DNA from: Lysobacterales bacterium
GTDB lineage: Bacteria > Pseudomonadota > Gammaproteobacteria > Xanthomonadales > SZUA-36
DNA: 34,231 nt
Assembly: GCA_011524975.1 (NCBI GenBank)
Contig: WTJD01000212.1
Location: 1-34,231 of the forward strand
Direction of reading: 5' to 3'
Positions within the stretch are counted from its first letter, which is position 1. Each line of letters opens with the position of its first letter. This document shows, one piece after another, positions 26,684 to 34,231 of the stretch. A model generated the notes under the pieces. That model searched no databases, had not been told where the DNA came from, and was given only the letters and a program-made list of their open reading frames with translations. Position numbers and translations under genes: made by a program.

Positions 26684-26777
26684 AACCTCACTCATGGGGG
26701 TCTTGCCGACAATAACGATAAAAACAGAGAAAAACAGCAATAACAGCTCAACTGGAAGCGGCCTCGGCCGCTTTTTT
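26684..26777 (+). ncRNA. Candidate small RNA (about 95 nt), A-rich, promoter- and terminator-bounded
   Basis: Downstream of TTGACG-N17-TATAAC. Contains AATAACGATAAAAACAGAGAAAAACAGCAATAACAG and ends at GCGGCC-TC-GGCCGC-TTTTTT. No convincing ORF. Confidence 0.5.
26758..26777 (+). terminator. Rho-independent terminator upstream of erpA
   Basis: GCGGCCTCGGCCGC followed by TTTTTT. Confidence 0.82.
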
Positions 26778-26871
26778 GTTGCCTGGAGATCGTCCCGGGC
26801 CCACCCATTGACATTGAAAATCAGCCCCATCGCCGCCATAGTGAGCGTGTCGATAAGAGCGTAGCAAGCCC

Positions 26872-27219
26872 ATGGAACACCCAAACCCTCAAGGAGCCAT
26901 CGTTTTCACCGATGCTGCGGCACGTAAGGCTTTTGAGCTGATCCTGGAAGAGCGCAACCCGGAACTCAAGCTCAGGGTGTACATCCAGGGCGGCGGCTGC
27001 TCAGGCTTCCAGTACGGCTTTTCCTTTGATGAGGTCGCCGAGGAAGGAGATCTCAGCTTTACCAATGAAGGCGTCACGCTCCTGGTCGACCCGCTGAGCT
27101 TCCAGTACCTGGCGGGCGCCGAGGTCGATTACACCGAGAGCCTTCAGGGCGCACAGTTCGTGATTCGCAACCCCAACGCGAGCACCACCTGCGGTTGCGG
27201 GTCTTCGTTTTCCGTTTAG
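26872..27219 (+). CDS. erpA: A-type iron-sulfur carrier ErpA
   Basis: [43 protein letters not shown]...[43 protein letters not shown]; conserved Cys of A-type carriers. Confidence 0.97.
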   Translation: MEHPNPQGAIVFTDAAARKAFELILEERNPELKLRVYIQGGGCSGFQYGFSFDEVAEEGDLSFTNEGVTLLVDPLSFQYLAGAEVDYTESLQGAQFVIRNPNASTTCGCGSSFSV

Positions 27220-27250
27220 CGCGCGGACGGCGCATCAACGGTCCAAACCA

Positions 27251-28240
27251 TTGATCTTGCACATCGATCAGGTTACACCCTCGCATAACAACCGCTTCAC
27301 CTCGGTCAGGCTCGATCGCCTGGTCGAACGCAGAGACGACGAGCCCTGGGTCACCAACACGCTGGCCGGGGAATCTGCCTGTCTGCTGCCGATGTGGCGT
27401 AGCCGTAACCTGCTCGCCCACACTGAAAGCGGAAACCTCGCCGTTTATCTGAAGCCGGAGGAGTTGCCCGAACGAGACCTGATTCAACCGCCTACCCTTC
27501 TCGGCGCCGACCATAAACGAACCTATTTCACGGTGGCCGTCACCGACCGGCAACGTGACGAAATTCTGCGTCAGCATCCACAGGCCGCATTCACCGACCT
27601 GCGCAGGGCATCCATTGATATGGACGCTAAACATGCCGGCATACTGGCCTACGCCAAGGCATTGCATTACTGGCAGTATCGACACCGGTTCTGCGGCGTC
27701 TGCGGCAGCCCCAATCGCCTGCAGTCTGCCGGTCACCGCCTTGTCTGCGGCAATGATGAATGCGCGCGCCAGTCGTTTCCCAGGATCGACCCGGCCATCA
27801 TCGTGCTGATCACCCATCAGGATGCCTGCATGCTGGGACGCAACCCCAACTGGCCAGCCCGGCGATTCTCCACGCTGGCCGGTTTTGTCGAACCGGGAGA
27901 AAGCCTCGAGGACGCGGTCGTTCGGGAAGTCCATGAGGAGTCCGGACTGAGCCTGTCACAAATTCAATATGTTTCATCACAGCCCTGGCCTTTCCCGGCA
28001 TCATCCATGTGTGGCTTCTACGCGGAATCGACCGATCGCGATTTTCAACTGACAGAGGAACTGGCCGAGGCGCGGTGGTTCACCACGCGCGAATTGCAGG
28101 AAGCGGTGCGCGAACGGGAGGTTTTGTTGTCTCCGCCGGTATCCATCGCTTTCAGGCTGCTCGCCGACTGGTTCAGAACCCAGGGGGGCGGTGACCTGGA
28201 AACACTGTGCCGCTCCTATCGCCATCACCGCCCGGCCTGA
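27251..28240 (+). CDS. nudC: NAD(H) pyrophosphatase / NAD-cap hydrolase NudC
   Basis: Zn ribbon CGVCGSPNRLQSAGHRLVCGNDEC, Nudix box GFVEPGESLEDAVVREVHEESGL, NudC signature SQPWPFPASSMCGF. TTG start. Confidence 0.96.
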   Translation: MILHIDQVTPSHNNRFTSVRLDRLVERRDDEPWVTNTLAGESACLLPMWRSRNLLAHTESGNLAVYLKPEELPERDLIQPPTLLGADHKRTYFTVAVTDRQRDEILRQHPQAAFTDLRRASIDMDAKHAGILAYAKALHYWQYRHRFCGVCGSPNRLQSAGHRLVCGNDECARQSFPRIDPAIIVLITHQDACMLGRNPNWPARRFSTLAGFVEPGESLEDAVVREVHEESGLSLSQIQYVSSQPWPFPASSMCGFYAESTDRDFQLTEELAEARWFTTRELQEAVREREVLLSPPVSIAFRLLADWFRTQGGGDLETLCRSYRHHRPA

Positions 28241-28301
28241 ATGGGGGCGTGTTAGAATCCCGGCAAGGTCTTAAAAGAAAGCGTTGCCCGGAGCTTGCTC
28301 G

Positions 28302-29183
28302 ATGACCATCACTTCGATTCTGATCGCCTTCGCCCTTTGCTATTTCATCAGGGATCTCGGTCGCCTGCACCGGTTTGAATGGATCAAGCCGGTCACCGAT
28401 TGGTGCAACAGCAAATGCTCATCACTGCCCGGCTGGGCCGGCTTGACCGGATTTTTGTTTTACTTCGGCCTGCCCCTGCTGATACTGGGGCTGCTCAATG
28501 CCACCCTGGTCTCCTTTTTCGGTGTTCTGGGCAGCTTTGTGCTGTCTCTCGTGGTGCTTGTCTACACCTTCGGCCCGCATGACCTCGATACCGATATTGA
28601 TGCCATCATTCACGCCGATAACGATGAGAATCAGCGGCAGGCGCTGGCTGACCTTTTGCAGGACAACCAGGCTGATGCATCGGACGCGGGTGAGGCCGCG
28701 GCGATTGAATTTGTGTTTCGGGAGGCGCTGCAGCGCTGGTTCGGAACGATCTTCTGGTTTGCCGTGCTCGGAATTTACGGGGCCGCTTTGTACCGGATCG
28801 CGGACCGCCTGAACGAAGGAGATTTGGAACTCGGCGATGATCTCGCCGAGCTGAGCCGTCGATTGCGGCAGGTGCTCGACTGGCCCGTGGCGCAGCTGAT
28901 GACCCTCTCGCTGGCTATTTCCACGGACTTCGATTCCGTTTACCAGGCCTGGAAACGCTATCACGACGAGCAGGGTCACGGGCTTTTTGAGGGCAACAAC
29001 GGGTTTTTGCTCGCCGCGGCCCGGGAAGTGGTGACCAGCGGGCGCGCCGCCCGCGACGGTTATGCCGACCAGCTGGACGGTTCATTGGGGTGCCTCAAGC
29101 AGGCCATGGACCTGGTCTGGAGAAACCTTGGCGTCTGGCTGACTGTGCTCGCCCTGCTCCTGCTCATCAATGTCATTGCCTGA
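28302..29183 (+). CDS. AmpE/CobD-CbiB superfamily membrane protein
   Basis: MTITSILIAFALCYFIRDLGRLHRFEWIKPVTDWC...VLVYTFGPHDLDTDIDAIIHADN...FVFREALQRWFGTIFWFAVLGIYGAALYRIADRLNE. Confidence 0.8.
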   Translation: MTITSILIAFALCYFIRDLGRLHRFEWIKPVTDWCNSKCSSLPGWAGLTGFLFYFGLPLLILGLLNATLVSFFGVLGSFVLSLVVLVYTFGPHDLDTDIDAIIHADNDENQRQALADLLQDNQADASDAGEAAAIEFVFREALQRWFGTIFWFAVLGIYGAALYRIADRLNEGDLELGDDLAELSRRLRQVLDWPVAQLMTLSLAISTDFDSVYQAWKRYHDEQGHGLFEGNNGFLLAAAREVVTSGRAARDGYADQLDGSLGCLKQAMDLVWRNLGVWLTVLALLLLINVIA

Positions 29184-30093
29184 GTTGCCCGCCCTAGGGC
29201 GACGCCTTTGCTGCGCCGTGATAACCGGGTGGCTCCTTCTGTCACTGGCGATACCCGCTGGCGCCTCCATCGAGTTGCGGCAGGCCGATGGTTCGTCACT
29301 GGTGATCGAACAGCCTGCTGAAAGGATCATCACGCTGTCACCGCACCTGGCGGAGCTGGCTTTCGCCGCCGGCGCCGGTGATCGGCTCCTCGCTACCGTG
29401 GAGTACAGTGACTATCCGGAGTCAGCCGCCCGCCTGCCACGGATCGGAGACGCATTTCGGTTTGACCTGGAACGAATACTGGCTTTGCGGCCCGATCTCG
29501 TCATTGCCTGGGGCTCTGGCAACCCGGCCGCCGCCCTGGCGCGGCTCGAGGACCTTGGACTCAGGGTATGGCGCATCGAGATCCTCAGTCCGGATGATAT
29601 CCCGCGGGCGATTTCCGACATGGCCCGCAGCGCGGGGCTGGGGGAACCGGAAGCCGCATTACGGGCCAAAGAGCGTCTTGCCAGGCTCCGGGAAGGTTTT
29701 TCAGACCGCTCCGCCTGGAGCTACTTTTACCAGGTTTCGCAGCAACCGCTGTTCACGCTGAACGGCAGCCACCTGGTCAGCCAGGGGCTGGCGCTGTGCG
29801 GCGGCCGAAACGTTTTCGCGCAGGAGCCGGTGATTGCGCCACAAGTCTCTTTGGAATCCGTGCTGCAAGCCGACCCGGATGTGCTGATCGCCCCGACCGG
29901 AGCCGGCTTTGATAACCCGCTGGAACATTGGCGCGCCTGGCCGGTTTTGACGGCTGTCAGGCAGCAAAATATGCTGCTGCTGCCCGCGGATGAAATCAGC
30001 CGGGCCACGCCTCGTGCGCTCAATGCACTCCTTCTTGCCTGTGAGCAGGTCGGTGAGATGACTATGAATAAAACCAAGGACTCCCCATCATGA
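29170..30093 (+). CDS. BtuF-like periplasmic cobalamin/metallophore-binding protein
   Basis: Signal peptide CCAVITGWLLLSLAIPAGAS; PAERIITLSPHLAELAFAAGAGDRLLATVEYSDYPESAARLPRIGDAFRFDLERILALRPDLVIAWGSGNP. Overlaps the preceding ORF by 14 nt. Confidence 0.88.
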   Translation: MSLPELPALGRRLCCAVITGWLLLSLAIPAGASIELRQADGSSLVIEQPAERIITLSPHLAELAFAAGAGDRLLATVEYSDYPESAARLPRIGDAFRFDLERILALRPDLVIAWGSGNPAAALARLEDLGLRVWRIEILSPDDIPRAISDMARSAGLGEPEAALRAKERLARLREGFSDRSAWSYFYQVSQQPLFTLNGSHLVSQGLALCGGRNVFAQEPVIAPQVSLESVLQADPDVLIAPTGAGFDNPLEHWRAWPVLTAVRQQNMLLLPADEISRATPRALNALLLACEQVGEMTMNKTKDSPS

Positions 30094-31298
30094 ATTCCAC
30101 ACTGATCGAATCACCCATTGGCGTCATGGCCGCACTGATTGCGGTCGTTGTGTTCTGGTTTTGGCTGGAACGTAAAACACAATGGAAAATTTTCGAGTAT
30201 CTCCCGCCCCTGATTTTTATCTATGCATCACCGGTGTTGCTCTCCAATACGGGCGTCATTCCGTTCAAATCTGACGCCTACGATTTTCTCAGGCATTACG
30301 GATTGCCGATTTTTATCGTTCTCATGCTGATCAAGGTGGACATCGTCAGCGCCGTTCGCATCATGGGCAAAGGGGTTTTTGTGATGCTGATAGGCAGCGT
30401 GGGTGTGGTGCTGGGCGGCACGCTGGCCTACGCGCTGGGACAGCAGCTGAGCCTGGGCGGCTTGTTTCCACTGCCGGAAGACAGCTGGAAGGCATTTGGC
30501 ACCCTGGCCGGCAGCTGGATCGGCGGGACCGGCAACATGACCGCTGCCCACGCGGGGCTCGAGGGCGACGCGATCCACCTGACCATGGCAGCCGCGGCGG
30601 ACCAGATGGTCTACCTGGTCTGGCTGCCCATTCTTCTCGGCAGCAAGGCTTTCGCGGACAAATTCAATCAATGGGCCCGGGTGCCGGCAGGGCGTATTGA
30701 GCAAATGGAAAAAGCCGCGGCGATGCTGCGGCAAGGGGAAGAGGCGCCCAACTTGCTCTCTCTGCTATACCTGGCCCTGGTCGCTCTTGGGCTGACCTGG
30801 ATCGCCCTTGAATTGTCCGACGTGCTGCCTCCGATCGTGGTGGGCGGGGCCACGGTCATCACCGCCAGCACCTGGCTGATTTTGCTGGTCACCACCTTTG
30901 CGCTGGTGGCTTCGGTTACGCCGGCCCGCACATTGCCGGCAGCGCAGCCCATCGCCATGGCGATCATCTACGTCTACGTGGCTCGCGTGGGCGCGACCAT
31001 GGACCTGACCAACGTTGACTGGGCCAACATGGGCGCGTTTGTCATCATGGCTTACATCTGGATCGCCGTGCATGGCCTGTTCATCCTGGCAGGCGCCTGG
31101 CTATTCCGGGTCGATGTGCATACGCTGGCCATTGCCTCGGCGGCCAATATCGGCGGCGCCGTCTCGGCGCCGATCGTGGCTGCCCATCACCGCGAGTCAT
31201 TGGTCCCCGCGTCCATCCTGATGGCATTGATCGGTTACGCGCTCGGAAACTACCTGGCGATTCTCACCGGCAGGCTGGGACAATTGATAGGCAGCTGA
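30090..31298 (+). CDS. DUF819 family multi-pass membrane protein
   Basis: Many TM segments; GSWIGGTGNMTAAHAGLEGD and ASAANIGGAVSAPIVAAHHRESLVPASILMALIGYALGNYLAI are typical of DUF819. ATGA overlap with the BtuF-like gene. Confidence 0.85.
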   Translation: MNSTLIESPIGVMAALIAVVVFWFWLERKTQWKIFEYLPPLIFIYASPVLLSNTGVIPFKSDAYDFLRHYGLPIFIVLMLIKVDIVSAVRIMGKGVFVMLIGSVGVVLGGTLAYALGQQLSLGGLFPLPEDSWKAFGTLAGSWIGGTGNMTAAHAGLEGDAIHLTMAAAADQMVYLVWLPILLGSKAFADKFNQWARVPAGRIEQMEKAAAMLRQGEEAPNLLSLLYLALVALGLTWIALELSDVLPPIVVGGATVITASTWLILLVTTFALVASVTPARTLPAAQPIAMAIIYVYVARVGATMDLTNVDWANMGAFVIMAYIWIAVHGLFILAGAWLFRVDVHTLAIASAANIGGAVSAPIVAAHHRESLVPASILMALIGYALGNYLAILTGRLGQLIGS

Positions 31299-31334
31299 GG
31301 AGACGCAGGCTCGCAACCTGGGCGCTCACCGCGC

Positions 31335-31820
31335 TCAGGGGAGCAGCGTGTTCAGCCCGCCGCCGTTCAGGTTCCACAGGGCCACATTAAGCGCCAGGGC
31401 AAACATCAACCAGGCGATGTAAGGCACCATCAGTAATGCGGCGCTGCGTCGGATGGTCTTGAACAGCAGCGTGACTGCAACGACAAGCACCAGCAGAAAG
31501 GTCAGTTCGAACATGGCTATGCCGGGGCGGTGCAAACCAAAAAACAGCCACGACCAGACGCCATTGAACAGCAGTTGCACCAGCCACAGGGTCACGGCCG
31601 GTATCCGGCGCGGATGATCGCTGTTCCAGACCTGCCAGGCGGCCACCGCCATCATGACGTAAAGCAGCGACCACACCGGCGCGAACAGCCAGCTGGGCGG
31701 GTTCCAGACAGGCTTGGTCAGGCCCGCGTACCACTGGCCGGGCGCAAACCGGCTGCTCCACCAGGAGACCACTATCACAAGGGCGAGGAAAACCAACAGT
31801 GAGCCCCAGCGTTTCATCAT
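31335..31820 (-). CDS. tspO: TspO/MBR family tryptophan-rich protein
   Basis: SSRFAPGQWYAGLTKPVWNPPSWLFAPVWSLLYVMMAVAAWQVW...LFNGVWSWLFFGLHRPGIAM...VPYIAWLMFALALNVALWNLN. Confidence 0.95.
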   Translation of the reverse strand: MMKRWGSLLVFLALVIVVSWWSSRFAPGQWYAGLTKPVWNPPSWLFAPVWSLLYVMMAVAAWQVWNSDHPRRIPAVTLWLVQLLFNGVWSWLFFGLHRPGIAMFELTFLLVLVVAVTLLFKTIRRSAALLMVPYIAWLMFALALNVALWNLNGGGLNTLLP

Positions 31821-31912
31821 GACCTCCTATCGATAGCGGCATCGGCGATTGCGGCCATTATTGAGGCCCGTCATCCCGCGATCAACCATTTGGGTGGATA
31901 ATGGCGCATTGG

Positions 31913-32012
31913 ATTGAATAATTGCTATTAGCTCTCTCTATCGCAACAATAATTTAATTCAATTTTACCTATTACCTGGGTTCATCTATGCTTCGTTCAG
32001 GTAATAAGGCTC
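31913..32012 (+). promoter_or_regulatory. AT-rich promoter region and leader inverted repeat upstream of rubrerythrin
   Basis: ATTGAAT (31913-31919)...ATTCAAT (31957-31963), then ATTACCTG (31971-31978)-N19-CAGGTAAT (31998-32005), ahead of RBS GGAGG and ATG 32036. Confidence 0.5.
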
Positions 32013-32035
32013 ATCACCCCACGGAGGATAGAATC

Positions 32036-32452
32036 ATGTCATTGAAAGGCACCAAGACAGAACAGAATCTCAAGGACGCTTTCGCCGGCGAATCACAAGC
32101 CAACCGCCGCTATCTCTACTTCGCGCAAAAAGCGGACGTCGAGGGCTACAACGACGTGGCAGCCGTCTTCCGCTCCACGGCCGAAGGCGAGACCGGCCAT
32201 GCCCACGGGCACCTCGAATACCTTGAAGAAGCCGGCGACCCCGCCACCGGGCTGCCCATGGGCTCAACGGGTGACAACCTGAAAGCGGCTATCGCAGGCG
32301 AGACGCACGAATACACCGACATGTATCCGGGCATGGCCAGCGCGGCGCGCGACGAAGGCTTCGACGAGATTGCAGACTGGTTTGAGACGTTGGCCAAGGC
32401 CGAGCGCTCTCATGCCAATCGCTTCCAGAAAGCATTGGACGAAATGGACTGA
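32036..32452 (+). CDS. Rubrerythrin family protein (diiron domain only)
   Basis: [63 protein letters not shown]...[43 protein letters not shown]. No C-terminal rubredoxin CxxC pairs. Confidence 0.95.
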   Translation: MSLKGTKTEQNLKDAFAGESQANRRYLYFAQKADVEGYNDVAAVFRSTAEGETGHAHGHLEYLEEAGDPATGLPMGSTGDNLKAAIAGETHEYTDMYPGMASAARDEGFDEIADWFETLAKAERSHANRFQKALDEMD

Positions 32453-32481
32453 GGAACACACCCGTCCTGAACGTACTGAAG

Positions 32482-32503
32482 GGGGCGCTGCGGCGCCCCT
32501 TTT
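32482..32503 (+). terminator. Rho-independent terminator between rubrerythrin and the Fe-S oxidoreductase
   Basis: GGGGCGC-TGCG-GCGCCCC-TTTT. Confidence 0.72.
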
Positions 32504-32534
32504 CAGCCCCAGAAGAGGAAAGAGAGAAGCGCAC

Positions 32535-33881
32535 ATGTCCGGACCGATCCGTTCAACCCGCGAGGGAAGTTTGGAGGCACCCACCAGGCACGCCCTGGGT
32601 TGGGAAGATCCTGCGTTCTACGATGAAGCACCACTGATCGAAGAGTTGGAGCGGGTATACGACCTGTGCCACGGATGCCGGCGCTGTGTCTCCCTCTGCG
32701 ACGCGTTTCCGACGCTGTTCGACCTGATAGATGAATCAGAGACGTTCGAGGTCGACGGAGTCGATAAAAAGGATTACTGGAAAGTCGTTGACGAATGCTA
32801 TCTCTGCGACCTGTGCTATCAAACCAAGTGCCCCTATATCCCCCCACACGAATGGAATATCGACTTTCCGCATCTCATGCTGCGGGCCAAGGCGATCCAG
32901 TTCAAGAAAGGCGAGCGTAAGCTCAGTCACAAACTGATCAGCAACACCAAGATAACCGGCACTTTGGGCAGTATCCCGGTCGTCAGCCAGGCCATCAACG
33001 CCGCCAACAGCAGCCCCACCCTGCGAAAGGTGCTGGAAGGCACCCTGGGCATTCATCGCGACGCGCACCTGCCGGAGTACCACACCGACACCATCCGGCG
33101 GCGCAACAAGTCCCGAGCGCCAGCCGACATCGAAGCCAGGGAAGCCGGCCCGACCCGCGGTAAGGTTGCCCTGTTTGCCACCTGCTACTGCAACGTGATC
33201 GCCCCCGATATCGGTGACGACCTGATCAAGGTGTTCGAGCACAACGACATACCGGTTCGCCTGACCGAGAAGGAAGAATGTTGCGGCATGCCCAAGCTGG
33301 AACAGGGCGATCTGCAAACGGTGGACAAATACAAACGCAAAAACGTGCCCGAACTGGTCCGCCTCATCGACGAGGGCTGGGACATCGTCGCCGCGATACC
33401 GTCCTGCGTGCTGATGTTCAAGCAGGAGTTGCCGCTGATGTACCCGGACGATGCCGACCTGCAGAAAATCAAGCAGCACATCTTCGATCCGTTCGAGTAC
33501 CTGATGCATCGGGAAAAAGCCGGTCTGTTGCAAAAGACATTCAAAAACAGCATCGGCAAAGTCGCCTGGCACGTGCCTTGCCACCAGCGGGTTCAAAACA
33601 TCGGGCCCAAAACGAAAGACGTACTCTCACTGGTGCCGGACGCCGACATACAGGTGGTTGAGCGCTGCTCGGGCCACGACGGCACCTATGGCGTGCGCAA
33701 GGAAAGTTACGCTAAATCCCAAAAAATAGCGCGGCCGGTGGTGAACCGCGTCAAGAAAATGGAAGCCGACTACCTGGTGTCGGACTGCCCGATGGCCGCG
33801 ACCCAGATCGCGGACGGGCTGGAATTGAAAAATGGCGAGACCAATCCAATCTCGCTGCTCAGAAAAGCGTACGGGATATAG
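32535..33881 (+). CDS. GlpC/heterodisulfide-reductase-related Fe-S oxidoreductase
   Basis: Ferredoxin-like motifs CHGCRRCVSLCDAFP and CYLCDLCYQTKCPYIPP; CCG-domain motifs CYCNVIAPDIG...EECCGMPKLEQGD and HVPCHQRVQNIGPKT...ERCSGHDGTYGVRKE. ATG at 32535. Confidence 0.9.
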   Translation: MSGPIRSTREGSLEAPTRHALGWEDPAFYDEAPLIEELERVYDLCHGCRRCVSLCDAFPTLFDLIDESETFEVDGVDKKDYWKVVDECYLCDLCYQTKCPYIPPHEWNIDFPHLMLRAKAIQFKKGERKLSHKLISNTKITGTLGSIPVVSQAINAANSSPTLRKVLEGTLGIHRDAHLPEYHTDTIRRRNKSRAPADIEAREAGPTRGKVALFATCYCNVIAPDIGDDLIKVFEHNDIPVRLTEKEECCGMPKLEQGDLQTVDKYKRKNVPELVRLIDEGWDIVAAIPSCVLMFKQELPLMYPDDADLQKIKQHIFDPFEYLMHREKAGLLQKTFKNSIGKVAWHVPCHQRVQNIGPKTKDVLSLVPDADIQVVERCSGHDGTYGVRKESYAKSQKIARPVVNRVKKMEADYLVSDCPMAATQIADGLELKNGETNPISLLRKAYGI

Positions 33882-33926
33882 GAGGGGCAACCTACCCTTT
33901 CAACCAATGGAACAGGACTAATCATC

Positions 33927-34231
33927 ATGATGAACCCACTCACCAGAAGCGACCTGATGACGCTCGAAACCTATGCCGTAGAGCGCGCTGGTTTTCGCGC
34001 GAACGTGATCGAACACAAAAAGGACCGGCGCGTATCGATCGGACCTAACCTCCATCTCTACTTCGAGGACCGCCTTACGATCCAGTACCAGATCCAGGAG
34101 ATGCTGCGCATCGAGAAAATCTTCGAAGCCGACGGCATCCAGGACGAACTGGACGCCTACAACCCGCTGATACCGGACGGCAGCAACCTCAAGTGCACCA
34201 CCATGCTGGAATTCCCGGATGTGGAAGAACG
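33927..34231 (+). CDS. DUF3501 family protein, truncated by window end
   Basis: MMNPLTRSDLMTLETYAVERAGFRANVIEHKKDRRVSIGPNLHLYFEDRLTIQYQIQEMLRIEKIFEADGIQDELDAYNPLIPDGSNLKCTTMLEF; position after rubrerythrin and the GlpC-like gene. Confidence 0.85.
   Translation, partial: MMNPLTRSDLMTLETYAVERAGFRANVIEHKKDRRVSIGPNLHLYFEDRLTIQYQIQEMLRIEKIFEADGIQDELDAYNPLIPDGSNLKCTTMLEFPDVEE

Noticed and set aside
26597-26884. 95-aa minus-strand ORF across the cysQ-erpA gap
   Set aside because: Runs antisense through the promoter, A-rich segment and terminator; the composition looks non-coding.
27074-27934. 286-aa ORF antisense to nudC
   Set aside because: No domain recognisable; nudC carries all diagnostic motifs on the + strand.
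31911-31950. Possible OxyR-type site upstream of rubrerythrin
   Set aside because: CTAT half-sites are present but their spacing does not fit the ATAG-N7-CTAT pattern.
1-34231. CRISPR arrays, transposons, prophage, toxin-antitoxin or restriction genes, tRNA/rRNA genes
   Set aside because: Looked for on both strands by eye; no repeat-spacer periodicity, transposase motifs or structural RNA signatures seen. Absence is not proven without software.

Overview
The window is about 34 kb of compact, high-GC chromosomal DNA, most likely from a gammaproteobacterium (inferred from gene content and order; not tested). Most of it is core metabolism: an Ntn-asparaginase fragment; a metK / SAH-riboswitch / ahcY / metF methyl-cycle block; nhaB; gloA; a CBS-domain protein; a Rieske protein; trmB-ruvX-algH-tonB-gshB; a reduced Pil-Chp chemosensory cluster (PilG, PilI, PilJ, ChpA, ChpC-like); rsmE; bioA; orphan T2SS-like genes (a GspG-like protein without a prepilin motif, and GspN); hisN-nudE-cysQ; erpA; nudC; an overlapping ampE-like/btuF-like/DUF819 set; tspO; and a rubrerythrin / GlpC-like Fe-S oxidoreductase / DUF3501 cluster cut by the window end. 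No CRISPR arrays, transposases, prophage genes, tRNAs or rRNAs were recognised. The observations most worth follow-up are: (1) a candidate ~95-nt A-rich small RNA between cysQ and erpA, with a near-consensus sigma70 promoter and an intrinsic terminator; (2) the rubrerythrin (no rubredoxin domain) / Fe-S oxidoreductase / DUF3501 cluster with a structured leader and an internal terminator; (3) the coupled AmpE-like/BtuF-like/DUF819 set, with a periplasmic binding protein but no ABC partner in view; (4) layered regulation of metK-ahcY-metF (operator-like dyad, SAH riboswitch, internal terminator). All calls come from reading the sequence; no database search was run.
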